The position numbers were made by a program, and so were the translations under genes. 64,000 nucleotides of DNA from Bryobacterales bacterium. Its GTDB lineage: Bacteria > Acidobacteriota > Terriglobia > Bryobacterales > Bryobacteraceae. The notes under the pieces are model-generated. The model was not told where the DNA came from and made no database searches. It worked only from the letters and a program-made list of their open reading frames with translations. The stretch is taken from contig PMTR01000074.1 in the NCBI GenBank assembly GCA_003167255.1, positions 159,266 to 223,265 on the forward strand, in the 5' to 3' direction. Below are positions 17,982 through 26,813 of the stretch, in pieces (the stretch's first letter is position 1; every line of letters begins with the position of its first letter).

Positions 17982-18698
17982 TCAGAAAGGCAGCAGCCCG
18001 AGCAACAGGCGGTAGAGGAAGAACGGACGTTTGATGGCGTCACCCACCACACCTTTGCCGTTGACACGGACTTCCAGTTCGCCGAGCCGGTTCGACTGGA
18101 CGCTGTTGGTGGGATCGATGTCGGCGGGGCGGACCACCCCGCGCACGGTGATGATCTGGCGTTCGGAATTGATCTGAATGTCCTTGGTGGCCTCCACCAG
18201 CAGACCGCCGTTGGGCAGCACGTGAGTGACGCGGGCAGTGAGAGTGGTGGACAGGGTGGTGGTGCGGCTGGTGGTGCCCTGGCCGTTGATTTGGGTGTTG
18301 CCGGCAATGTTCGCAAGATTGGCCAGCGCGCCGGTGGCTTTGGTAATGCCCGCCAGGGCGGCTATGCTGTTCTGGGTGCTGGAAGCCCGCTGCGTTTTGG
18401 TGTTGCCGGTGCTGACGGCGGAAGCCTGCTCGGCGACCACCACGGTGAGCACGTCATCCACCTGGCTGGCGCGCACGTCGCGAGCGGCGTCGGCCAGGCG
18501 CGAGCCGGCTAGCCAGATGGAGCCGGGGGTGGTGGCCGCCGATGCGGCGGAGCGGCGGGCTTCGGCCTCGGCCACGTAACGATCAAGCGGCGCGGGCGGG
18601 CTGGGAGCGGCCGTGCTTTTCTTTTTGGCCGCCGCGAGCGCGCTGTGGGAGCACGCCGCGAGCGCGAGCGAGACTGCCAGAATACGAAGCCGTTTCAT
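17982..18698 (-). CDS. flgH: Flagellar L-ring protein FlgH
   Basis: Lipoprotein-like N-terminus; LTVVVAEQASAVSTGNTKT...LTARVTHVLPNGGLLVEATKDIQINSERQIITVRGVVRPADI; ATG at 18698. Confidence 0.93.
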   Translation of the reverse strand: MKRLRILAVSLALAACSHSALAAAKKKSTAAPSPPAPLDRYVAEAEARRSAASAATTPGSIWLAGSRLADAARDVRASQVDDVLTVVVAEQASAVSTGNTKTQRASSTQNSIAALAGITKATGALANLANIAGNTQINGQGTTSRTTTLSTTLTARVTHVLPNGGLLVEATKDIQINSERQIITVRGVVRPADIDPTNSVQSNRLGELEVRVNGKGVVGDAIKRPFFLYRLLLGLLPF

Positions 18699-19570
18699 GG
18701 ATTCACCTTGGGGAGCGAACTGTCCACCGAGACGCGGCCCGAACCTTCGACACGCGCCCGGAACCGCCGGTGGGAAGCGGGATTGGAAACCGGGATCATA
18801 TCGCCGCGCGAGCCGGAAGCTTCGGCGCGAGCTTCGAGTGAAACGAGCGCGCCGCCGTCGCGGGCTGCGACGTGAACGGTCTCTCCGCGGACCACGTCGG
18901 GAGGCACCTGGAGCTCGACGGCGCGGATGGAAGAGCCGTCGCGAATGGCAACCCGCGGCCACTTGCCGGCCACCTCGTCGATGGACTTCGGAAAAACGCC
19001 GGCCGCAAAAGACTCGTCCCGTGTTTCGAGGCGCAGTTGGGTGGCGTCGATGGGCCGGTTGGGGGCGAGATCGGCGGCGGCGACCACGCGCTCGACCGCG
19101 ATAGAGAGCTTGATTCGGGCCCAGACGGTGAAGCGCCGGTCGCCGGCATACCGCACGTAGCCGATCCAGAGAGTCTCCCGAGGGGCGTGGCGCAGAGAAG
19201 CCGCGGGAAAGGTCAGATCGCCCGCGGGCAGCGGCTGGCGGCTGTAGTCCTCGATCTCGATGGCGGCTTGCGGCAATTCCTTCCGCATGGCAGCCAGAAA
19301 CAGGGCGGGATCGGGCGGCGAGACCGGACGGGCGACACAGACCTCCGAAGCGGGCGAGACTGGCAGGTTGAAGCGCGCCGCCAGACGGCGCAGTTCCGGC
19401 AGCCGGAACACGCGCTCGACGCCGGGCGCCGGAGCCAGCGCGACCGCGAGATCGGGCGCGACCGATTCCAAACCCGGAAAGGCGCCGGCCAGATCGCGGA
19501 TCAGGATGCGATCCGAGCCGGGGCTGATGGCCAGGCAGGCTGAGACAGCTAATGGAACGAGCGGGGTCAT
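18695..19570 (-). CDS. flgA: Flagellar P-ring assembly protein FlgA
   Basis: SAF-like C-terminus (RVVAAADLAPNRPIDATQLRLETRD...RGETVHVAARDGGALVSLEARAEASG); between flgG and flgH. Confidence 0.85.
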   Translation of the reverse strand: MTPLVPLAVSACLAISPGSDRILIRDLAGAFPGLESVAPDLAVALAPAPGVERVFRLPELRRLAARFNLPVSPASEVCVARPVSPPDPALFLAAMRKELPQAAIEIEDYSRQPLPAGDLTFPAASLRHAPRETLWIGYVRYAGDRRFTVWARIKLSIAVERVVAAADLAPNRPIDATQLRLETRDESFAAGVFPKSIDEVAGKWPRVAIRDGSSIRAVELQVPPDVVRGETVHVAARDGGALVSLEARAEASGSRGDMIPVSNPASHRRFRARVEGSGRVSVDSSLPKVNP

Positions 19571-20358
19571 CGCTGGAGATTGTTGACCTGCTGGTACATG
19601 TCGTTGGCGGCGGAAACCACTTTGGAATTGGCTTCGTAGCTGCGTTGCGCCTGGATCAGGTTGATGAACTCGTCGACGATGGAAACGTTGGACTGTTCGG
19701 TGTATCCCTGCAACAGGGTGCCCATGCCTTCGGCGCTGCCGGGCACACCGACCGTAGGGTCGCCCGACGCGTCGGTGGGCAGGTAGAGGCCATTGCCAAG
19801 GCTGTTGAGCCCGGCGGGATTCTGAAAGTTGGCGAGCTGGATCTGTCCGGCCTGCTGGGCGGCGATCTGGTTGGGGAGAGTGTAGGAGACCGTGCCGTCG
19901 GTGGCTATGGTAATGGCCTGGGCGTCCGGCGGAAGGGTGATTTGCGGCTGGAGGGGGTTGCCGTTGGCGTCTACGATGTTGCCGTTCTTATCGAGTTGGA
20001 ATTCGCCGGCGCGGGTATAGGCGAGGTTCCCGGTAGGCTGTTGCACCTGGAAGAAGCCGTTGCCCTGAATCACCAGATCCAGCGGATTGCTGGTCTGGGA
20101 GAAGGCGCCTTGAGTGAAGATGATCTCGTTCGAAGAGGCGCGCGTACCGAGGCCGAGTTGCAGCCCGGCCGGCACGATAGTCTGCTGGCCGGAAGCGGTG
20201 CCGGGCTGCAACACGCTCTGGTACATCAAGTCCTGGAATTGCGCGCGGCGCATCTTATAGCCCACGGTGTTGGCGTTGGCCAGATTGTTGGCGATGTTAT
20301 CGATGTTGGTTTCCTGCGCCTTCATGCCACTAGCGGCGCTGTAGAGTGCTCGGGTCAT
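19567..20358 (-). CDS. flgG: Flagellar distal rod protein FlgG
   Basis: MTRALYSAASGMKAQETNIDNIANNLANANTVGYK...NVSIVDEFINLIQAQRSYEANSKVV. Confidence 0.95.
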   Translation of the reverse strand: MTRALYSAASGMKAQETNIDNIANNLANANTVGYKMRRAQFQDLMYQSVLQPGTASGQQTIVPAGLQLGLGTRASSNEIIFTQGAFSQTSNPLDLVIQGNGFFQVQQPTGNLAYTRAGEFQLDKNGNIVDANGNPLQPQITLPPDAQAITIATDGTVSYTLPNQIAAQQAGQIQLANFQNPAGLNSLGNGLYLPTDASGDPTVGVPGSAEGMGTLLQGYTEQSNVSIVDEFINLIQAQRSYEANSKVVSAANDMYQQVNNLQR

Positions 20359-20369
20359 CGGATCTCCTG

Positions 20370-21101
20370 TCAGGAACCTACTCTGGCGACCTGCTCGATC
20401 GCCTGTTTGCCCATGTCGTTGCCGATTTGGGCGGCTTTTTGCAGCATTTCGAACTGGCGCATGATGCCGACGACACTAATGGCCGCCTGGGCGGAGCCGG
20501 CATTGGAATCTTCGAGCTTGCCCTGCTCGACGGAAGCGCCGGTGGCCGCCGCGGGCGCCAACGTGGGATCGGCGGCGCGGAAATAATTGGAGCCTTGCTT
20601 GAGGAGGCCGGCAGCGCCGGGAAAATCGGCCACGGAGAGCTGCCCGACGGTCTGGCCGCCTTGCTGGATGGAGCCGTCGCTCGCGACATCGATGGGGAGC
20701 GAGGCTTCGAGAGTCATGGCGCCGGCCGCGCCCCGCACGGGGTAGCCATCGGCGGTAACGAGTTTGCCCGTGCTGTTCAGGCGGAAGTTTCCATTGCGCG
20801 TATAGAGCGTTCCGCTGGGGCCATCGACACTGAAGAAACCTTTGCCGGAGAGGGCCAGGTCAAGCGAGTTTCCGGTGGGGCGGAGCGTGCCTTGGGCAAG
20901 GTCGATCCAGGGGCTCTCGACGAGCGGCATGGTCGTGGAGGAACCGGCATCCTGAGCTTCCGGGGCGACGTAGAGGCTATAGAACTCGCGGTCGGCCTTG
21001 TATCCGCTGGTGGACGAGTTGGCGGAATTGTTGGCCAGCAGGTCCAGCGATTCCATGCGGGCACGAAGGCCGCTGGCCGCGATAGCGGTCAAGGGATCCA
21101 T
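20370..21101 (-). CDS. flgF: Flagellar proximal rod protein FlgF
   Basis: AASGLRARMESLDLLANNSANSSTSGYK...GKGFFSVDGPSGTLYTRNGNFRL. Confidence 0.88.
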   Translation of the reverse strand: MDPLTAIAASGLRARMESLDLLANNSANSSTSGYKADREFYSLYVAPEAQDAGSSTTMPLVESPWIDLAQGTLRPTGNSLDLALSGKGFFSVDGPSGTLYTRNGNFRLNSTGKLVTADGYPVRGAAGAMTLEASLPIDVASDGSIQQGGQTVGQLSVADFPGAAGLLKQGSNYFRAADPTLAPAAATGASVEQGKLEDSNAGSAQAAISVVGIMRQFEMLQKAAQIGNDMGKQAIEQVARVGS

Positions 21102-21115
21102 AGCGGGGAGCAGAG

Positions 21116-21131
21116 TGCAAACCGAGGGCCA
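21116..21131 (-). promoter_or_regulatory. Candidate sigma-54 (-24/-12) promoter for the flgF operon
   Basis: Minus strand TGGCCCTCGGTTTGCA: GG-N10-GC with TTGCA, 15 bp before the flgF ATG. Confidence 0.5.
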
Positions 21132-21322
21132 AGAAGAGAAAAAGAGATAAACCTCTCAAACTGCGCGCACGGCGGCCGATGAGCAGTGGCGGGGAAGCGC
21201 CGGAGCGCGGCAGTTTCTTGCCGAGGAGAGGCCGCGTGGCAAGCTCTTGCCTTGCTTGGGCGCGGTAACCGGTTGAAGAATGTGCGCGGGCGGTTTGGGC
21301 GCCGATCTGCAATGGAGACGGC

Positions 21323-23644
21323 GTGCAGCCTCTCGCCCCTCAAGCATCTTTTGCGGCCGGCCAGGGGCCGGCGCTGGCTTTCGCGGGCAACGGGCTCGAC
21401 GGATCTTCCAGCCCGTGGCGCAAGGAAGCGGGCGGTGCGACGGCGACTGGACCGGTGGGACAGGCCGCAATGCCGGCCGCCAAGCCGCAGGCGCAGTTCA
21501 CCACGCTGCTGGAGAGCCTGGTGAGCGCGTGCGAAGCCGGCTCCGCTCCGGTGATCAAGAAAGACGCTCCGGCGGTCGACAAAGAAGACGCACCGCGGGT
21601 GGCATTCTGGATGGCGGCGCCGGCAGCCGCTCCGCAGGTGAGCCATCCGGCGAAACCGGCTGATGCCGGCGCGGAGACCGGGGATGGGGCCCTCGGAAAC
21701 TTTAGCCTGACCGCCGAGCGAGCGGCGACACCGGACCCGTCCGGCGATGCGGCGGCGGCCCTGGTGAAGGTGACTCCGCAATCGGGCGCCTCACTGCCGG
21801 TGGCCATCGCGACGCCGATGAGCGACGGGCCGGACGCGCCGGAAGATCGCGCGAGCCGCGACCGTAAGGGAGCGGAGTTCCGGACTACGCCTCTGAACTT
21901 CGCTCAGGCCGCGGCGCCGGTAACAAAGAACGGTGCGCCGGATTCGAAGCTCGCCGCGGCAGAGGCCGCGGCAGAGCAGGAGACAGCGGGCGGGACTGCG
22001 GCGGATGCGGACGCAACGTTCCGGCAGACGGCGGGCGGCAGGCAGGATCGCAACGAGGCCGCGGCCGGGCAGGCGCCGGCTGGTTCGCCGGCCCCCGGGG
22101 AAAGTGCGCCGGACGACCCCTTGCGAACCAAAGTGGGACAGACGCTTTCGTCTGTCAACCCGGCGATCTCAGCGGTTTCTTCACAGCTTCCGACGCTCGG
22201 GGCTCCGATCGGAGCCGGGCCCAGTGGGCGCCCCGTGACAGAGGGGTTGCGGGAAGGCACCATACCACGCGCTCAGGGACCTGGCGGGGTTGCGGCGAAG
22301 TCTCAGCGGGTGCGAGACGTGATGCAGGCGGGCACGGAGGTAAAGCTCCCGCGGACAGCCGGCGCTCGATCCGTAGCCAAAGCCAGCCCGAGCGCTCCGC
22401 AGGCGCGGCCGGGGGGCACGAAGGATCGGCCAGGGGCCGTGCCAGAACAGGAAGCGGTTCGGGGCCGCTCCGATGGTTTGCGGGTTTCGTCCACCGCCAG
22501 GATGGTTCCGGCGCAGACACAACTCCCCGCCGCCGGGTTGCCGGCAGCCGGGCGTCCGGCGGCAAGCCCCGTCCTGGAAGAAGATAGGCCGCCTCGTCCG
22601 TGGCGCGAAGGGCGATCGCCCTCCCCAGGCGCGACCGGGAAGAACAGGGCGCCGAACGCAGGGACCGTGGGCGGCCGACCGCTCGCGGCGCCGGCCGCGA
22701 CGGGGCAGACAGCCGCACAGAGCCAACCGGATGCGAATACGGAGGAAAGTGGGGAAGAGGCGGCGCCCGCTGCCGCGCAACCGGCCGCCAACTCCGTGCC
22801 AGCGGCCTTGGAACCGCCGGACGACGCGACCAAGAGCAGCGCGGCGCGGCCGATGGTGGTGGCTTTCACCGCGCGGCTCAGCCCGGTGGAGGCGGCGCCA
22901 GAAGCGCCAGGTGTCGAACTCCCGAATCGCGCGGCCGACCCGATCGAAGCGGGGCCGGTTGGGGATACGGCGGCAGCGACCGGCGCGACGGGACGCGGCG
23001 AGCGGGAGGATTTGCACGATATCCAGGCCGCTTCGAACAGGCAGCCGGACGTCTCACGGGAACCGGTTCGCAAACCGGAAGTCTCCGCCGCGGGGGCACC
23101 TGAGCCAGCGGTGACGGCGCGTCCGGCAACCACCCCGCAACCGCTTGCGGCAAACGACGCGCAGCCGCGCGAAAGCGCTCCGGATTCCCCGCCCCCGGCT
23201 GCGGCAACCGAACCGGCGGCCGCGCCCGTTGCACCCAAGCCGGCGGCCGCGCACGATATCAAGTTGGAATTGGCGGGCCAGGGAGACCGGCGGGTGGAAG
23301 TGCGGGTTTCGGAGCGCGCGGGCGACATGCACGTCGAGGTACGCACTCCCAACACTGGGCTGGCCGGAGAACTGCGCGAAGATCTGCCGGCGCTCTCGAC
23401 CAAGCTGGAGCAGACCGGATTCCGCGCCGAGACCTGGCATCCGGCGGGCACGGCCGAGCGCCAGCGCGCTGCCGAAGCGGCGCCCGCGGCGGCGTCGCAG
23501 AATTCCGAGCGCCAACCGGGACAGAACGGCGGCCAGAGACAACGCGAGCCGCAGCAGCAACCCAAACCCAAGGCTCAGGAGAACGAGACCCCATCCCAGA
23601 ACGCAGGAAAGGACTTCGCATGGCTTTTCTCATCTATTCCATAG
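21323..23644 (+). CDS. fliK: Flagellar hook-length control protein (FliK-like), very Pro/Ala/Gly-rich
   Basis: C-terminal FliK-like segment (IKLELAGQGDRRVEVRVSERAGDMHVEVRTPNTGLAGELREDLPALSTKLEQTGFRAETWH); immediately before flgD-flgE. Confidence 0.75.
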   Translation: MQPLAPQASFAAGQGPALAFAGNGLDGSSSPWRKEAGGATATGPVGQAAMPAAKPQAQFTTLLESLVSACEAGSAPVIKKDAPAVDKEDAPRVAFWMAAPAAAPQVSHPAKPADAGAETGDGALGNFSLTAERAATPDPSGDAAAALVKVTPQSGASLPVAIATPMSDGPDAPEDRASRDRKGAEFRTTPLNFAQAAAPVTKNGAPDSKLAAAEAAAEQETAGGTAADADATFRQTAGGRQDRNEAAAGQAPAGSPAPGESAPDDPLRTKVGQTLSSVNPAISAVSSQLPTLGAPIGAGPSGRPVTEGLREGTIPRAQGPGGVAAKSQRVRDVMQAGTEVKLPRTAGARSVAKASPSAPQARPGGTKDRPGAVPEQEAVRGRSDGLRVSSTARMVPAQTQLPAAGLPAAGRPAASPVLEEDRPPRPWREGRSPSPGATGKNRAPNAGTVGGRPLAAPAATGQTAAQSQPDANTEESGEEAAPAAAQPAANSVPAALEPPDDATKSSAARPMVVAFTARLSPVEAAPEAPGVELPNRAADPIEAGPVGDTAAATGATGRGEREDLHDIQAASNRQPDVSREPVRKPEVSAAGAPEPAVTARPATTPQPLAANDAQPRESAPDSPPPAAATEPAAAPVAPKPAAAHDIKLELAGQGDRRVEVRVSERAGDMHVEVRTPNTGLAGELREDLPALSTKLEQTGFRAETWHPAGTAERQRAAEAAPAAASQNSERQPGQNGGQRQREPQQQPKPKAQENETPSQNAGKDFAWLFSSIP
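22196..22252. repeat. Fragment of dispersed repeat family 1 within fliK coding sequence
   Basis: GGGGCTCCGATCGGAGCCGGGCCCAGTGGGCGCCCCGTGA...GAGGGGT matches 32388-32440 CGGCTCCGATCGGAGCCGCGTCCAGTGGGCACCCGCGTGAGGGAGCGGT. Confidence 0.7.
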
Positions 23645-23681
23645 ACTGCGCCGCAACCGCGGCGCCAGGAGGTAAATCAGC

Positions 23682-23975
23682 ATGACTACGATTACACCGC
23701 TCGCACTGACATCCAACGCGGCATCGAGCGGCCAGAGTCCCACTTCGACGGGCAGTTCGGCCTCGACGACCGCGAGTCAAACCCAGGACATGTTTCTGCA
23801 GCTTCTGGTGGCGCAACTCGAGAATCAAGACCCGACCAACCCGACCGACAGCACGACGTTCGTGACGCAGTTGGCGCAGATGCAGCAACTGCAGCAATCC
23901 GTCACCTCCGGCGAGGACATTACGGCCATCCGCCAGGATCTGGATCAACTGGTGGCCGGCCAGACCAGCAGCTAA
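23682..23975 (+). CDS. flgD: Short FlgD (hook capping N-terminal region only)
   Basis: TQDMFLQLLVAQLENQDPTNPTDSTTFVTQLAQMQQLQQ; 97 aa. Confidence 0.85.
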   Translation: MTTITPLALTSNAASSGQSPTSTGSSASTTASQTQDMFLQLLVAQLENQDPTNPTDSTTFVTQLAQMQQLQQSVTSGEDITAIRQDLDQLVAGQTSS

Positions 23976-24003
23976 GGCTTCACGAATTAAACGGGAGAAT
24001 CTT

Positions 24004-25260
24004 ATGTTTACATCGTTTTCGACCGCACTATCGGCTCTCAACGCGACTTCCACCGCCATCGACGTGGTAGGCAACAACCTGGCCAACATGAATACGCCGG
24101 GGTTCAAAATGAGCGAGGTCTGTTTCCGCGATCTGGTGACGCAGTCGCTGGGCGCCGGCTTGGGCGACACACAGGTGGGATTCGGGACCGGGACGCCGTT
24201 CACGGTCCGGGAATTCACCCAGGGGGCGATTCAATCGAGCGCCGGGGTGCTGGATGCGGCGGTCCAGGGAGACGGCTTCTTCGTGGTCCACGACTCCTCC
24301 GGGAATCAGTACTACACGCGCGCCGGCAATTTCGTGACGGACAAGAACGGCAACCTGCTGACCGATACCGGCGACACGGTACAGGGCTGGACCACCATCG
24401 ATCCGACTACCGGGCAGGTGGATACCAATGGCCCGATCGGGAACATCGTGGTGCCGGTGGGAACGCTGAAAGCTCCGACACCCACCTCATCGCTAACGAT
24501 CGACATGAACCTGAACTCGGCGGCGACAGCGGACGCGACGTCGGATTTTTCGGCGCCGATGACGGTCTACGACAGCCTGGGGACCTCCCACGTGCTGACG
24601 CTCAGCTTTCAAAAGACCGGGGCCAATGCGTGGAGTTACTCGGTGTCGATTCCGGGGTCGGATCTGGTGGATCCGACCGGGTCAACCATCGCCACGGGTA
24701 GCCTGACATTCGACGCGAACGGGAATCTCACGGATCCGGCCGATGGAAGCCCGATCGCGTTCACTATGCCGGACCTGGCCGATGGAGCGGCGTCGGGCCA
24801 AGCCATCACCTGGAATCCGTACAACAGCGACGGGTCGGGGAGGATCACGCAGTTCGGGCAGCCGTCGGCCTCGTCGGCGAGCGCGCAGAACGGGGCGGGG
24901 GCGGCGCAACTGGTTCACGTGGGCCTGGCCGACGGCGGGTCGATTGTGGCGCAGTATTCGGATGGCGAACAGGTCACCGTGGGTCAGGTGGCGCTGGCTT
25001 CGATCCGCAACCCGGATACGCTGATTGCCGCGGGCAACAACAACTTCCAGCTCAGCGAGCGGACCGCCACGCCATCCATCGGCGTGCCCGGAACGGGGGG
25101 CCGCGGAACCATCGCGGGCGGCTCGGTGGAAGCGTCGACAGTGGACATCGCGCAGGAGTTCACGAACCTGATTGTCTACCAGCGCGGGTATGAAGCCAAC
25201 GGCAAGGTGGTGACCACGGCCGATCAATTGAGCCAGGACACTATCAACTTAATCCGCTGA
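24004..25260 (+). CDS. flgE: Flagellar hook protein FlgE
   Basis: MFTSFSTALSALNATSTAIDVVGNNLANMNTPGFKMSEVCFRDL...IVYQRGYEANGKVVTTADQL. Confidence 0.93.
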   Translation: MFTSFSTALSALNATSTAIDVVGNNLANMNTPGFKMSEVCFRDLVTQSLGAGLGDTQVGFGTGTPFTVREFTQGAIQSSAGVLDAAVQGDGFFVVHDSSGNQYYTRAGNFVTDKNGNLLTDTGDTVQGWTTIDPTTGQVDTNGPIGNIVVPVGTLKAPTPTSSLTIDMNLNSAATADATSDFSAPMTVYDSLGTSHVLTLSFQKTGANAWSYSVSIPGSDLVDPTGSTIATGSLTFDANGNLTDPADGSPIAFTMPDLADGAASGQAITWNPYNSDGSGRITQFGQPSASSASAQNGAGAAQLVHVGLADGGSIVAQYSDGEQVTVGQVALASIRNPDTLIAAGNNNFQLSERTATPSIGVPGTGGRGTIAGGSVEASTVDIAQEFTNLIVYQRGYEANGKVVTTADQLSQDTINLIR

Positions 25261-25267
25261 TCCGCCG

Positions 25268-25513
25268 ATGAATCCCCAGGAAGAGATAGCGCCATTGGGG
25301 GATGTCCCGGTGGAGATCGAAGTCGAACTCGACCGGCGGGTGATGACCACGCGCGAGGTGCTGCGCCTGGAAGAGGGCAGCGTGATCGAGACCGCGCGCT
25401 CGGCCGGCGAAAACATCGACATTTACATCGGCGGCGTGCTGTGCGGCTCCGGCGAAGTGGTGGTGATCGAAAACAGGCTGGGGGTGCGGATCACCGACTT
25501 CCGGGAAAACTGA
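25268..25513 (+). CDS. fliN: Short FliN/SpoA-domain protein
   Basis: DVPVEIEVELDRRVMTTREVLRLEEGSVIETARSAGENIDIYIGGVLCGSGEVVVIENRLGVRITDF. Confidence 0.88.
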   Translation: MNPQEEIAPLGDVPVEIEVELDRRVMTTREVLRLEEGSVIETARSAGENIDIYIGGVLCGSGEVVVIENRLGVRITDFREN

Positions 25514-25525
25514 GGACGGATCGGT

Positions 25526-25813
25526 ATGGAATGGATCGGACAGATGGGAGCGGTAGGGGCGGTGCTCGCGCTGCTGGCCGCCACGCTGTGGTGGTTGCGG
25601 CGGCGCGGCATCGCCGGGATTTTGCCGGCGAGAAGAGCGGCGCGACGAAGAATGGAGTGTCTCGAGCGGTTGGCGCTGGGGCCGCAACACACGCTGCATC
25701 TGGTGCGGTTGGGCGATCGGACGATGCTGGTGGCGGCGTCGCCGGCCGGGTGTGCGCTGGTCGAGAGCTTCTCGAGCCGGGAGATTGACGGCGCGCGAGA
25801 GGCGGGGCGGTGA
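25526..25813 (+). CDS. fliO: FliO-like protein
   Basis: TM segment, LGPQHTLHLVRLGDRTMLVAASPAGCALVESF; between fliN and fliP. Confidence 0.75.
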   Translation: MEWIGQMGAVGAVLALLAATLWWLRRRGIAGILPARRAARRRMECLERLALGPQHTLHLVRLGDRTMLVAASPAGCALVESFSSREIDGAREAGR

Positions 25814-26547
25814 GACTGGTTAGCGTGATGGCGGTGGCGGCGGCGGCGGTGCCGCTGGCGAGAGGCGCGGCCGAACCTCTCTCCCTTCTCGGCATATCGG
25901 CCGGAAAAGACTCTTCTGGATTGAGCGTGCCCATGCAGGTGGTGATTCTGCTGACGCTGCTCACGCTCTTGCCCGCCGCCGTGATGGCCATGACGCCGTT
26001 CCTGCGCATCACCGTGGTGCTGCACTTTCTGCGGCAAGCGCTGGGAACGCAGTCCACGCCCTCGAATCAGGTGCTGCTCGGCCTGGCCCTGTTTCTGACG
26101 ATCGTGATCATGCAGCCGGTGGCGGCCGACATGTACCACCAGGGCTGGGAACCCATGGAAGCAGGCAAAATGAATCCGCAGCAGGCCATGGACGCGGCTT
26201 CCAGGCCGTTGCGCACGTTTCTGGTGCGATTCGCGCGGGAGAAGGACATTCGCTTGTTCCTCGAAATCGCGCGTGAGCCGGCGCCGCGCGCGCCGGCGGA
26301 TCTCGACCTCACAGTCCTGATCCCGGCCTACATTCTCTCCGAATTGAAGACCGGCTTCCAGATCGGCGCGGTGCTGTTCCTGCCGTTTCTGGTGATCGAT
26401 CTGGTGGTGGCATCGGTGACGCTCTCGGTGGGCATGGTGCAACTGCCTCCGGTGATGATCTCGGCGCCCTTCAAGATCATGCTGTTCGTCCTGGTGGACG
26501 GGTGGAACCTGGTGGTCGGCTCGCTGATGAAGAGTTTCTACTCATGA
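25810..26547 (+). CDS. fliP: Flagellar export protein FliP
   Basis: VVILLTLLTLLPAAVMAMTPFLRITVVLHFLRQALGTQSTPSNQVLLGLALFLT. Confidence 0.95.
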   Translation: MRLVSVMAVAAAAVPLARGAAEPLSLLGISAGKDSSGLSVPMQVVILLTLLTLLPAAVMAMTPFLRITVVLHFLRQALGTQSTPSNQVLLGLALFLTIVIMQPVAADMYHQGWEPMEAGKMNPQQAMDAASRPLRTFLVRFAREKDIRLFLEIAREPAPRAPADLDLTVLIPAYILSELKTGFQIGAVLFLPFLVIDLVVASVTLSVGMVQLPPVMISAPFKIMLFVLVDGWNLVVGSLMKSFYS

Positions 26548-26813
26548 GTCCGGAAGCGGTTGTCCAGATCATCCGCGATTGTCTCATGACGACGTTCTGG
26601 CTGGCGGCGCCGCTGCTGGCGATTGGATTCTTCGCCGGCATCGCGATCAGCCTGGTGCAGATCGCGACCTCGATGCAGGACAGCGCCTTCAGCACCATCC
26701 CGCGGCTGATTGCGTTTCTGCTGGGACTGCTGCTCATGATGCCGTGGATGGTGCAGAAGATCTGCGCCTACACCGCGGCGCTGCTGGGGGATCTGGGCCG
26801 CTATGCCCATTGA
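26544..26813 (+). CDS. fliQ: Flagellar export protein FliQ
   Basis: MSPEAVVQIIRDCLMTTFWLAAPLLAIGFFAGIAISLVQIATSMQDSAFSTIPRL. Confidence 0.93.
   Translation: MSPEAVVQIIRDCLMTTFWLAAPLLAIGFFAGIAISLVQIATSMQDSAFSTIPRLIAFLLGLLLMMPWMVQKICAYTAALLGDLGRYAH

Noticed and set aside
21236-21260. Sigma-54-like TGGCAAGCTCTTGCC upstream of fliK
   Set aside because: Spacing between GG and GC is 9 rather than the required 10 nt.
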